A DNA stretch of 64,000 bases. It comes from Scatophagus argus (taxonomy: Eukaryota; Chordata; Actinopteri; Scatophagidae). Shown here one piece after another: positions 1 to 13,700 of this stretch. The notes under the pieces were generated by a model. The model ran no database searches and was not told where the DNA came from. It saw only the letters and a program-made list of their open reading frames with translations. The position numbers were made by a program, and so were the translations under genes. The number at the start of each line of letters is the position of its first letter. Position 1 is the first letter of the stretch. The stretch is from the NCBI RefSeq assembly GCF_020382885.2, contig NC_058498.1:8468501-8532500 (forward strand), in the 5' to 3' direction.

Positions 1-177
1 GTGTTGCATCCTAACAGCATACTGTGTTTTTTTCAATCTTCCAGACAGCCACAGGTTTCCTCTCGTGTTGACGTTAAACCTCCCTCAGATATTGATCTGT
101 CAGATTTTAAACACCCTGACTGGGTTGAATTTACCTCTTGAGCCAAACAGGGCTAAGACAATAAACAGAGAACTAAC

Positions 178-3100
178 ATGGCCATTTCGGTGAGTTGCTC
201 CTTGGTGAGGTTCAGCGGGTGGTTGTAAGCAGTGATGCCGTGTTTTCTCCTCTCTGGACCTGGTGGCAGACTGGCTCTCAGCAGGCCATTGTTCATCACG
301 TTGACAAATGACACCATGGCATGCCATCCTTTGTTATTGTACCACACCTGCGTACAGTAAAGAGAAACATTTAAACTAAAAACTCGATTGCAGCTGCTGG
401 AAAACATCTGGACACTGGCAGATACAGTAAATGGCTACACGGAGCCGGATGCATTTTATATGTGTGTGTCTTAAAGTGTTTTTCTTTACAGACCAAGTGA
501 AGAGAGAAGACAGACAAACATACAGGCTTTACCTTCACATTGTTTTGACTGTTAAGTCCTCCTAGAAAATCCGGCAGTCTGTCGAGCAGATGATCCAGTG
601 AACTGTTCTGTGATGGATCAAACAACATCAGAAAACATAAAGAACATCCAGGAAAACAGCAGTTTCGGTTAAACATGCATGAAACATCAATTATACCTCC
701 GGAACTCGATAACGAGTCCTTATTGCCGTGACCGAGTCTTGGACATGCTGGACCTGAGATAAAGTCTGGCTGGCGCTGCCCCCAAGGGAAAAGCCTCCAT
801 ATCTGCGACACAGAATTTAAGCTTTTAATAACCTTTGGAAATCTACAATAGTTTCTTTTCAGGCCTTCCAAAGTACATTAAACAAGTCTAACACTGCAGA
901 TTCTGTAAGTACTGCTTATAATTTACTTACAAAGTGATGTTTTGTACCACAAGCGTACCTGAATTCATTCACCCACTTCTTGGTTTTTAAGCTGTTGAAT
1001 GAAACAGAGGGAAAAGAGTGAATGTATGAGAAATGTTTTTAAAGGAAACACAAACAGGCAAATAAGGACCCTCAATTTCTGAGAGTCATATGCTATGTAA
1101 TAAATCTGAAGCATTCTGGAAGGGAAAATAATGTTATGTATTTTGGACCTTTGCCTTTATTCAATAGAACTAAAAACCAAAACTAGTGAATAGAAGTAAT
1201 AAAATTAAGTGCAATGCAAAACCATAATGGCTCTTAGCGTTTTTTGTTTATTGAAGTACCTTTTCTTGAGGATCTGAGAGTAGGTTTTCACCAGGTAATC
1301 TGAGACATTATAACCCGTCAGATTCTGGAGGATGTCTCCAGTCAGCCTTTTAATCTGAAAGATAACATATATATAAAAAAAAATCTCTACAGCCAGATAT
1401 TAGATCCAGCTTACAGTGTATTTCACCTATGACACCATGACCAAACACACATTCAATACAAATTATTAACTTAAATACCACTATTATCTAAGATTATGTG
1501 TTTTTACTCGACTCCATTTTAGAAGATCAAATGAATTTCATTTCATCAGATGAAGGGGTTCTGGTGACCCTGACCCGACCCCACGCTGACCTGAGGAGGC
1601 GGCAGTCCACCGGCACCCTGCGGGCAGTCAGGGAGCATCCGGCGGACGTCCTCCGTACTACACTGACAATCAGGTGAGGGTTTGTCTCTGCTCCAGTTGC
1701 CTCGGCTGAACATTTGCCAGGTGGAGTAGGAGACCTGTGGCCGCATTAACAGACCACCCCGCTCGGCTTTACACTGAGGACTCCTGCATGGAGAACGGGT
1801 TTGTGGTTTAAACACAGAAATGCTGCCTGAATGCCTCCTCAGATCCAGGACAAAAATGTAAAAGAATAAAGAACTCTACAAATCCATAAATTTGCGATTT
1901 TCAGAGACAAATCTTAAAACTGACGTTGTAATTTCTGCTGGATGCCAGACCTGAATACCATGCCAGTTAAAAGACAATATTTATAAACATCACAAAAAGA
2001 AGAGCATCATTTTTAGTTTTACTCCGTGATTTATCTCCTGTTTGTAGCAAACTGATATGAAAATTTTCTAAATATGTAGGTATGCATGCACGTATATATT
2101 TGCATGTTTACAGGGATTGACTTACGTGCTGTTGTCTTCTTCCTCTTTCTCCATGCACTTGGTACCAAAGCCTGGCTGGTCCAGCAGAGCTTCCAGCAGA
2201 TTCTCCACAGCTGGGTTCCCAGGTGCGTCGTTGCTGTAAATATGAAACCAGAGGTGAGGAAACCCATCAAAGTTATGACAACAAGGCGTCAAGTGAAGAA
2301 AACAATTAGTTATTTCACAGTATTGAACCATCAAGACGCAGACTGAAAAGGTGATGGGGAATCATTTCGAGCAGCCCTACCTGAAGAAGGTGTACTGTTC
2401 TCCATACATCCAGGGCTGCAGCTGCAACGCTGGATACTTCCCAAACGGAGGCACGATGAGGCTGAAGAGCAGCGCGACCAACACGAACACAGCAGGCAGG
2501 ACAATCTGAAGCACAAATTAACCACCAGCTGAATAACTTCTCAATACAAACTACAGAGAAAGTGACTCACTTCAGAAACACCATAAAATAAGCGGAAAAC
2601 AATATTTTTGTCAGTAAAGCAACTAACTGATGAAGGGGCAGCTCTTGTTTTCATTGTGGAAAGGCCATGACGAATGGTCTTTGAATTTATTTATTTATTC
2701 CCTAACAGCTGCTGCTTGTCATCACCTGAGCGAGGAAGCCTCTGCGGCTCCGTCGAGCATAAAGCCAGCGTTTGATGAAGAGAGCCCTCAGCTGCTGCCA
2801 CGTCAGCCACCAACCCGTCATGGGGATCCCACCTCGGCCATCTCCACTGAGCAGGTCCGTCTCCACAGGTTCTGCAAGTAAAAAAGAACAAAAAGGTGAG
2901 ACCTTGTTCTGATATACTGAGCTGATTAATGCATAGACTCCTGTCACCTTTTAAATGAAGGCGTGAAAAACGAAGGAAAACTAGAGTAGAAACACAGCAT
3001 CACAGCGGACTCACAGTATTGGTGTGTTTCTATTTAATCGTGTTTCATGTAATGGCAGTAATGCAACACACAGTTTCCATATGACTACTAAATATGTGTG

Positions 3101-4743
3101 GTGGCTCAGTCCGGGTTAAACAGCAGCTACTGAAATTGGTTTTAGTTTGTATGTGCAAGTTTATGTCCCACTATGATTGCGTATGGAAACATTCAGTGCA
3201 TGTGATTGTAATTGAACTGCATGTGGTCTGTCATTTCAAAGCTGTCTAAAACAGGCAAATTCAGTACAAAAATCTTAATTTGAACATATGCTTTCATGAA
3301 CCCATAATCAGCTAAATCTTTTTCAATCCAAAGGTTGATTTTCAGTGAGGGACGATCTGAAGGTACCTTGCTTACGAAGCCTTTTCCTTCCTGGCAGCAT
3401 TATGGAAAAAACACAGCCACAGTTGGAGATGAAACAGCAGACTGGCTGTGCATGAAAACACTGTGTGGTACTTACATTAAACCAAGTGTCTGTTTAAGCG
3501 TAACTGTGCAAACCTGTCTCAGGTTCTTCAGCATGTTGTCTGTCTGCCCTCTGCCCAGCCGATGGCGGCTGTGTGTGTGGAGAGTCAGCCTGATGCTCCG
3601 GCTCAGCATCCACGCCGGTTTCCTCTGCCACTTGCAAAAAAATCTGGAAATTAACAGAGTGGTGTTGATGAAACATTAAACTCATCCTTACAAACACTAT
3701 AAGGTCCTTTTCTCGATTAATTCAGCTTAACGTTTAAACCGAGCCATTAATTTCAATCTGTCCGTGTTCGAGCTGCCTGGAAACAGAACATTTTCACCTT
3801 TTTAATTGAATAACTGCCCTGGAAATTGTCTCCAGCTGAAGCTGCAGACAGCAGGGGGCAGTACGAAGGCATCCTGTAGCTTCACACAGAGGTCAAGAGA
3901 GCAAAGGCTGAGTGGCTTATTCATACTGAGCAAACGCGTCAGACACTGCAAGTCCACTATACCGCTAATCTAACGCCAACATTAAACCCATTAAGACCAT
4001 GGCTGCTCTACAAATATCCAGCCCTCCTGCTATGACCTGCTTGAGCTCCTGTAGATCACACTGATTCCGTCAGGCGCACACACACACACAACTCAAAAAC
4101 ACAAGTAGAGCCAGGTGAGGTTAGTGGGAAAGTGCTCAAGACCACGCAGGCTGTCGTGAGGTTTAATTTGGACATGAAACCTTTAAATTGTTCATTTAGT
4201 CTGTGATCAGTTTACTGTTACCTGAACAGGCCACTATGGCAAGCTGTTAATAATTAATATAATAATTAATCCCAGTATTTGTTAATTGTTATTTGTTTGT
4301 TTACTCTTTTTGCTTTTACTCTTCTGAACTCTCTATCTATTGACTAGATTAACTACTGTGCTGTACTTCATACATTATATACTGACGTGAATCTAGCTAG
4401 TTTGCTTCTTATTCTATTAAATCATTTTTACAATATTTTCGTGTGACTCTTGTTTATGATTTCTCATGTTTTTCTGATTTTTCAGTAAAAACTTAAGAGC
4501 TAACTACAGTCTTCGACCTTTATCAATATAAATGTCTCACCTCCTCCAGTGTGCTGTCAGACAGGCCGTAGCTGCTGACGCCCAGTTCAGTCAGCCTCGC
4601 ATCCAGTTCGGACAGGAAGACGGACAGGCTGCTGTCCTTGGCGGCTGACTGCGGGAAGTTGACCACCGCCTCGCGCCCTGACTCCTCCACCAGTCTCGCA
4701 CCTGGGATGTGGTGTTGTGCCAGGGAAAGCAACGCCGCCAGGT
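178..4743 (-). other. abca7: abca7 exons 24-34: linker end, extracellular domain 2 (runs off window)
   Basis: Exons are 4541-4743, 3514-3643, 2726-2871, 2381-2505, 2126-2233, 1591-1783, 1260-1354, 959-991, 697-802, 533-607 and 178-347. They encode the end of the linker ([22 protein letters not shown]), the cytoplasmic stretch before TM7 ([20 protein letters not shown]), TM7 ([20 protein letters not shown]) and extracellular domain 2. The latter includes [38 protein letters not shown] and [12 protein letters not shown]. The last exon ends in phase 2, as in ABCA1 just before its TM8 exon, which would lie left of position 1. Confidence 0.85.
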
Positions 4744-7700
4744 CTGCCGTGAAGATAATGAGAAAGAGCAGAGAGGTAAGTAAGACCTTTAGCCTGGGTG
4801 TCCTATATTCCTTTCTTATTTAATCATCAACACTCAACTGGTGGTTGTAGAGATTTTAGTATTAGTATTATGAAAGTGCACCAAACTGAACTAATGCTAA
4901 TGCTGAACCACATCAGGTCACTGTGGAGGCCAGACAGCAGTTTAACACTCACATGAGCTGCTCTCCTCACTTCCCAACCCGGTGTCTTCACTCATGGATG
5001 ACTCACTGTCCTGAAACACAATGATGAGAACAGTTACAAAGGAGACAAATATGTTGGTGTGACATGAACGACTGATCAACTGCCAAAATGTCGGTGGCGG
5101 ACACATTTTCAAGTTGTTTTGTTTTTGTGCATGTCATAAAATTTAAAAAAACTAAAAAACAAAAAAACAGACTTTGAGAGGGGCCAGCTTGTTGGTGCTG
5201 ATGCTGGTGCTGGTGCTGTTGTAGATACTGGTACTGCTGGGAGTACTGGTGCCCAGTCCATCCCTCTTCACCACAGTGAGGTAGTAGCCAGAACCGAGGT
5301 GGGATTTCAGGAAGAGCGGCGAGCCACAGCAGCACAGCCTCCCCTGGGAGATGATGGCAATCCGATCACCTAGCAGCTCCGCCTCGTCCATGTAGTGAGT
5401 GGACAAAATGATGGTTCGGTCTGATGGAGGAGGACAGGACACATGAATACTGATTATTATTGATTATTTTAGATTTTGTTGGTCTCATGTAGGTCTTGTA
5501 GCTTGCTTCTCATATGGAGACTAAATGAGTTTGGAGTTTCTTCCTACCAGTCTCTAGATTACAGCAAGTATGTCAGGAAATTACACACATTTTTTTTCAG
5601 TACTTTACAAAACCTACTCTTGTGTGATGATATGTAATCTCTCGACTCCAGTAAAGACAAACAAAGCTCGGCAGCTTTCACTCTGAAACAGCATCCTCTG
5701 TTGTCAGTACATCCTTTTCAGATACAGCTGTATCTTTTTGGTTTGTGGCCCTTTAAAATGTGGTTCTCTTTGATCTCAGAACAACAATGAAGTCCACAGC
5801 ACCACTTCTCTTGCACCTTTACGGTATTTGAGCAGCAGATCCCAGATCCCTCTGCGGGAGTAAGGGTCAACCCCAGCTGTAGGTTCGTCCAGAACAACCA
5901 CCTTAGAGCCTCCAACAAATGCAATCGCCACAGATAGCTTCCTCTGCATACCACCTGGCAGAGGGACAGAGGGACAGAGGGCTGTTATTTTTACGGGACA
6001 AAGTTATCCTCTACAAAAAATATACAGCATTTCGGCAATCTGATGAAACAATGGTCAAACGATAATTAGTGAGTTTACCGGAGAGGTTTTTGGTTTGTTC
6101 ATGTCGTTTGTGCAGCAGGCCAACATCGTCCAGCAGAGTGTTCAGCTCAGCTTTCACCTCGGCTTCAGACAAACCCTTCAGACACCCATAAAACCACACA
6201 TGCTCCTCCACTGTCAGTCTGAGAGAGAGAGAGAGAGAGAGGGAAATGTGACTAACGAAATCAAGAACAGCACGCAACAATGCCAGGAGACATCGGAAAG
6301 ACAAGCCTTACATGTCAAACAGGACATTGTGTTGTGGACAAACGCCCAGCGTCCTCCGGATGATGTCCATGTCATGGCGGATGTCCATCCCTTTGATGTA
6401 CACAGTGCCCGAGGTGGGTGGGAACAGGCCAGTCAGGACAGATCTGACAAACATTAGAATAAATATTTTGTCTCAGAACACCTTCTACTTTAAATTAGAT
6501 CCTGATCTTATACTTTTCCTTTGACCATATGTGTGCTGGTGCTGGCCATGTCATCTTTACTCAAATTAAGTCCAACAACTGTCAGACACTAAAAAAAATT
6601 GCTGGCTTTTTGGCTCCATCTGACTCAACTGTTTACTTCTGCATCAGATTCTTGTAAAATAAAAAAAACCCTCTAAACTGTCCTCATACATACAATGAAA
6701 AAGAAGACCTCTTTGCTGACTGTGATCGTGTGTCATTCACCAGGTCGGCTCCTTACATGGTGGTGGTTTTTCCGGCTCCGTTGTGGCCGAGGAAGGATGT
6801 GATCTGGCCCTCGTAGAACTTCAGGTTGAGGTGATTGACGGCCAGTTTTGCTCCCTTCTTGTAGATTTTCACAAGGTTTCTGATACTCACACCGAGGGTC
6901 AGGTTTGTGGGTTCTGGTTCAATGTGATCTGATCACAGAAACACATTTTAAATGTTTACAAAGGACAGTATACTACTAAAGACATGTAAATGTTGGGGAG
7001 TTAAAGTGACTAATAACACCAGGCTGAATCTGCTCTCAGAGTGATTCATAATCCATGATAAGTGTAGTAAGTGATCAGAGGTCACCAGCCAAACAGTCAT
7101 ACTGTGAGAACATAATTGCACCAACTTTAGGACACAAATGAAAGGGATTATGGGTAGCGAGAGACAGATACAGCTCCTCAGTGCTGTCTGGACTGAAGTC
7201 TGGACTGATGCTAATACTGAACTTTGGTTTCCTTGTATTCTTAAACCTTGCAGTTAATGAGTTTATTGTCTCAGCTCATTAACTTGATTTGCAGTTAATT
7301 AGCTTAAACATACAAAACTACCTGAAATGATCTTTTTACTGGTATTAAAACCAGAGAAGAAGGAGACTGCCAAAGTCTGCAGCCAGGCAGAATGACAGAC
7401 TACTAAAACGCTGTCCAATAAACAAGCTACGTCTCAATGATGTGACATCCACTTACAAACTGATGGTTGATTGTAAAAAAAACAAAAAACAAAATAAAAC
7501 AAAACAAACTTCATTGGTCAAAGGAAGCCTGCCGTAGCGGTGACTGTACTTTTAGATGACTGTGACTCAGCTTAACTCAGAGGAGAGAGAGCTGATGTAC
7601 AGCAGCTTTTAGAGTCTTGTACCTTCATCCTGTTCTGTAGGTGCGGGTGGGATCGGCATGCCTGCCTCCAGGGGGACGCCACCCCAGTAGTTGATCTGGA

Positions 7701-10700
7701 AGATGAAGTACCAGGGTCTGGGGATGCCATATTCACCTGGTGTAAAAACACATGAACACACAGACAAATCTACAAGGTCCAAATCAAGTTTTTATTTTCG
7801 TTTTAGTACCAGTCTAATCAGTGTTTCTGTGGTCACACTGCAGTCCTCAGATGTTCTTAGATCGTTAACCAAAAAAGCACAGGCATCCCACCAAAAACTC
7901 AATAAACTCAAATACTTGAAAAAGGGAAAAAAGTCTCTAAGTGAGTTTCAATTGGATCTTTTCAACAAGGTATAAAAATAGCATCTCTTTCAACATTAAA
8001 TGATTATCGTCAAGCTAGCATCTCCAGTCCTGCCTCTGAAACAAAAAAGTCCAACACAGTTTTCAAAGTGGTACTCAAACAAAAAAAGATGAGACACTAT
8101 GGTTATCTCGCATTCCCAGCAACTGTAATCCCTAATTGTAACTCAGCAACTAAAATACTAGAATCACCGCCTCACAGTCGTATGCCTCCACACAGCAGTC
8201 AAATTGCAGTTTAAATCCATGCCTGTCCAGACTCATACATGCAGTGACTGATGGAGAGTTTTGTCACACGGTGCAAATACAAACACCTGAAGCTCAGTGC
8301 GAGCAAAACAAAAGAGGTTGTGGTGGACTACAATGCTTCAAACGTGGATGTTGTTGCAAAGAAGCCATACATTTATTTAGAAAATTTAATTACAAAACAT
8401 GAATGGACTCAGGTCACCCTCAAATCCAATTGGACATTTGTACCAAATTCGAAACACAATTTGGCGTGAATGCATAAAATAAATTCCGCAATATACTCTG
8501 AACAACCATAGCCAAGGTAAAGTTCCAATCATCCCACCTGGAAACACAGCTTCGATGTACCAGGCTGCGATGGCGTAGATGAAGGCGTCCACATAAAGCA
8601 TGGTTATAGAGATAGTGAAGCTGTAAGAGTCTCCTTCCACAGGACTGGAGTGGAGGTTGTACCACTGGATGCCCACACCTTGTTCTTCATACTGAGAGAA
8701 ATACTCACAACCGAAGCCAAAGGCCACAGGGGACAGGAAACTCTGAGGAAGGACACAAAATTACACACCTTAAATCTAATGGTACAATTTCAATCTGCAT
8801 ACTGCATTCTTGCTGATGTTTAATCATTTGTTTTGTACAACCAGGGGTCTATTTTGCAGTGGTGTGCCTGTGAAAAGAAATGGTTTGACTGAAGCCATAA
8901 TTATTTTACTGACAGCGAGGACTCTGTGTTTGGTGTTGAGGCGATCTCTCCAGGCGACACACAGCACGTAGGGCAGGTACAGGCCAAAGTATATAAGTCC
9001 CCCACATGCAGCAGCCAGGTTGGCTTTGGAGAAGAAGGTGCTGATGAGGAAGCACTGCATGATGGTGGCGGTGGCAAACGCAGTCAGGAAGAAAAACACA
9101 ACAGACGGATCGCTGTATGGCAGGATGTCGCCCCACTGCGAATAACACGGAGGAAAAGTAGGAAGATAAACTGACTGCAGGAGACAAATGTTACAGAAGA
9201 TGAAACCTTTGCTTCCAACATCAGCGATAGCATTTAGAAATCCAATAAGACAATAATCTTTATACATAGTTCTACATTTTCTTTTGCGATCACGCCCAGA
9301 TATCCAGTATGAGTAGTGAGGATGTATTTTGTACAGACTGTGCTGTTATCTTACCTTGAGCAGAGCAATAAGGAGCCCAGCAGAGATCAGGAAAGGAATC
9401 ATGCTGCTGATGAACCAGCTGAGCCACAGCGTTCCTGTTCCCAGACCCATAATCCTCATGGTTTCCTTCAGCCTCGCCTCCTTCTCGTACACCACGCCTT
9501 TGATGATCATGGCCACCGAGTAGATCCAGGCCAGCGTCATGAAGAGCGGCAGAGAGCGATTCAGCACTCGAAGGAAACTGTTACGTAGGTAAACCAAATT
9601 TGATGATGGAAAATAACGTACTTAAAGCCTAAAATATGTTTTTTAAAGGTTATTCAAAAATTAAAATACCCCTTTTGATATATGTTACGATAGAAGATAT
9701 GTTTTTAAACTGTTAGCGAACATTTACGGGGACTCTACAGGTCAGAGAAGTGTGGCTGTGGCCCAAACAAACAGGAAACAAACGTCCAAAGACTTCCAAA
9801 GAGTAACTCTTTGGCTGCACTGGTCTCTGCCCAGCATGAACATGTTAGACTGTGTGCATAGTTTATTGAAGACATCAATTTACAACAACTTGGGACTCAC
9901 ACATCATCCACATAGCAGGGGTAGGGCATCTGCTGGATGTAGATGCCTGTTGTTTGTTGAACTCCAGTCAGGATGCGGCTCACAGCTCTCTCCACCAGAT
10001 CCTGGACGTACACGAAGCCACCCCAAATGTAGCGCATGTCATTAAACGGGTCGGCTGCTGGACCAGGATCCCAAAACCTGAAGAAAAAAAAAACAAAAAA
10101 AAAACACCAAAATGTTTTTTGTGTTTTGTTTTTTGAAATCCAAGCACTTGGATAAAGTCAACAACAAGAAAATCACAGAGGATCGGGTAATCCTGTCAGC
10201 AACAATAAAACAGAACCTGATAACCTGACATCAACAAGTTCTGTAGAGAAGAATACTATTTATCTACCAAATGCTAAATTATTTGAAAGGTGAAACTTTT
10301 CTAGTTCTTCAACAATGAAAACTACAACAGAGGAGGATGTACCCCATTCTGGTCTGTCGAGTTACCCCACTGCATTTCTCAGAGAAAAGGATTAGTACGA
10401 AGATATGTCTTAAACAATGGAGTATCGGGTTTAGGAAAAAGCAATTTTCAAGTACAACCATAAAACCTGTTTCTCTGAATTTCCAACGAAAAAGCCCTAG
10501 AAATAGAAACGTAAAAGAATAGCAGGACATAAGCAAAACGTTTTGGTCGCTTCCTCAGTACCTGTCCTTGATCTTGTTGGTTCGGGACACATCGTCAATG
10601 TCCATTCGGATTTTGTAGGTGACATGAGGCGGCAGGTGAGGGGATGAGGAGTTGGGCAGCAGGAAAACCACACCTGCCCAAAACTGCCTGTCCTCCAGCA

Positions 10701-13700
10701 GCTCCAGAGCCCTCTCAACCATCTGGCCCTCGGTCTCCAAACCCTCCAGCTTGTTTAGGGAGAAACACTGAAGGGATTACAGCACATGCAAAACATATGA
10801 GTGATAAATAACAGTGCACAGATGAAGTTAACTTATACCTTACACTGCTATGTGCAAAAACTAAAGTGATTTTAACTTATTCATTTTCCCATTTAACAGG
10901 GTTAAAAGAAAACTAGAAAACCTCAGTGACTTGTGCGAGAGTGGAGACGGTGTGGCTGAGGTCGTTGTAGATGTCCAGCCAGGTAGGCGGTGCCCCAGGG
11001 TTCCTTGGGGCATCTGGCGAGGGTGTGGACAGGAAACGTGCAATCCGTGAAGCCGTCCAGGATGTGTTCTCCAGACGAAGGTTGACCAGCACTGCCACCT
11101 CTGGCCGCCTCAACAAATTCTGCAACAAACACAGGATATGAAAAAAAGGATTTTTGGCTCCAAACGTATCACAGCACACTCATCCTTCCAGTAGAGAGAC
11201 AGCAGCTGGTGAGTCTGACCTGCAGCAGCTGGATCTCCACACTGGTCTCCATGTAGTTCTTGATTCGTGGTCCCACCTCCATCCAGGCTTCGTTCAGCTC
11301 CTGGAGGATCTGCAGGTCCTCGAAGGTCTTGTTCACCTTCCGCAGACACAAAATGTAGTTAGCTCAGATGGATGCATTTTCTTGCCTACAGTTGTCTCAC
11401 AAAAAGTACAAGTGCAGAAAACGCGTTTGGCTTCTCAGTCCTCCAGCTGGACCACCATGACATTCCACAACAAGGATATTTAAAATTTTGGAAAGTTTGT
11501 CAGGCTAAAGGGGCAACTTTTGCCCTTCATTTACATTCTAAAGTACATTGTCACTATGAAGCCTTATAAAACACAAACTAATACACCTGTCTGTAACTTG
11601 TGATATTCATTGGTTTTAGAACTGTTTTAAACGGTCCGTTTTGATTTCAGACACACGTCCTCCACTTTTGTAGTTTTTTTGTAGTAAATACTGCATACTG
11701 GAACACCTGGAAGACCTTGTATTTTTAACGATGATTGCAGTGTGACAACAGGATGGGCTCTCTGAGGTTTGACTCTCTGTACCTCTTTCATGACTTGTCG
11801 TACTGCAGGAGTGTCTGGTGTGTACAGCAGTTTTCCAATAAACAGAGGTTTTATTCCTCGCCACACAATGCGAGACAGAGGGTTGGACTCCAGGCCTTGG
11901 ATCAAACTTTTACAGAATGGAGCTGAGGGGAGGAAAGGACAGATCAAACAGGACAAATGGTGGACAAAAACACTCGGTTAAATGCGACACTCACGGCACA
12001 GTTAGAACTCGATGCCCAGTGGTGTTATGATGTTTTTATCTTGTCATTTATCTTAAAGATCAGAGTATCAGATCATGAGCAACCTTGTTATATATTTAAA
12101 GAGGAAAACTTTGCTGGGTTTCAGAGTTATGAAGCAAATAATTTCCTCTGTTGGACAGGAAAACAACTTCCTCACTTTAAAATATCAATACAAATGTTCT
12201 CTCAGTGGGTGAAAACAAAGAAACTGCACGCAAACAAAGACAAACAAGAAACTCTTACTGGTGTTGTTGTCACGGTCCAGGTCTGTGTCTTCAGTGCCAT
12301 TTTTACCTAAGAAGGACTTGATGTCGTTGTCTTCATACCAGTTGAGTGATGGGATGCGCTCACCGCCAACCTCAGGGTGACCGCACATGATCTTTGAAAA
12401 AGCACGAAAACTCTCCCTGGGAAGAGCCGAGCGATTCTCCGGAGACAGAAGACGAAGAGCTGCGTCCATCTCTGCAAAGCTGGACAGAGAGGACAACTGA
12501 AAGGGGACAGAGAAGGAAGAGGGTTGTGGGAGGAAGAGAAAGGAAACACAGAAGTTTGCTTCATTGCAAAAAGATGGCATTCATTTTCATTCCTGGTCAA
12601 TTTTAGCCCTCAGAAAATAAGAAAAACATCATGTAGGAACAGACTAAATAGCAAACAAGGAGAAAACAGATGACATATAAAAATAACAAAAACTTGTAAC
12701 CTGTAAGATTAATTAGACGCCATAATATGAAGTCATAACATAAAATGACAGTTTGATTTATTGGTTAATAAATGCAAATATGCAGCTCCTCCAAAAAAAT
12801 TCTGTCCAATCTACATTCTTTCATTTGAAGAAAAGGGAAAAAATGAATGACCAGGTGAAAAACCAGGTGTGCTCTTACATCATTCATGAGGACAGCCAGC
12901 TCCTGGGTTACTGAGGTGACGGACTGACTGATGAGCCTGAGATCGCCAGCGTTAGCCATCAAACGGTCTCGCTGACATGAAGCACAGACAGACAGGTTTA
13001 CTGACGGTAGAACTTACTGTAACGCATCAGATATACAAGCAACTTGGTGTTACAGCAAACAGGCAGAATAACTGCATCTGAATCCACTGAATTTTGCACT
13101 GGTGAACTGGTGCATTTTTGCAGGTTTCCCTGCTCACTGATTCTACCGTGATGAACTTGGTAAAGTCGAGCTGAGAGAGGAAAAGGCGTTCAGCCTCCCG
13201 CAGGATGTCGGCTGGCAGGTTACACAGCTGAGTCTGAAGATCATTCATGGTGGCGTCTCCTCCGTCGACCGTCAGAAACTGTCCCAGCATGCTCGCATTA
13301 CACACCAAGTCCTTCAGCTGCATCTGAGCTCCAGCAAGAGAAACCTGGATGGGATAAAACGGATGCAGCACAGGTACTTTTAACAATGTTAGGCTAAGAG
13401 ACATATAACACACAAAAGTTTAACATCATGTTGTTAGTACCTTCTCTATGCTACTTATTCTTTAAAGTTTACCATTTACCTTATGCTTTTCAAATTCAGA
13501 TTTGTTTTAGCCATAATTTTTATTCAGCTTTTATGTAACCCAGCCAGTCAGTTCAATAGTTCATATTTCCTATTTTGTTCAGGTATCAGGACTGTAAAAT
13601 CTTTTGTGCCGCCTTTTTGGCTCCTTCTTCTGCACATCAGATGTTTGTTATCCAAGAACTTACGGCCGATACCTCACCTGAAAATTGAGACGAGCCTTCA

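Noticed and set aside
9895-9905. Donor two bases earlier at the end of abca7 exon 13
   Set aside because: It would break the reading frame into exon 14; the GTGAGT donor gives the conserved DDVFLRV.
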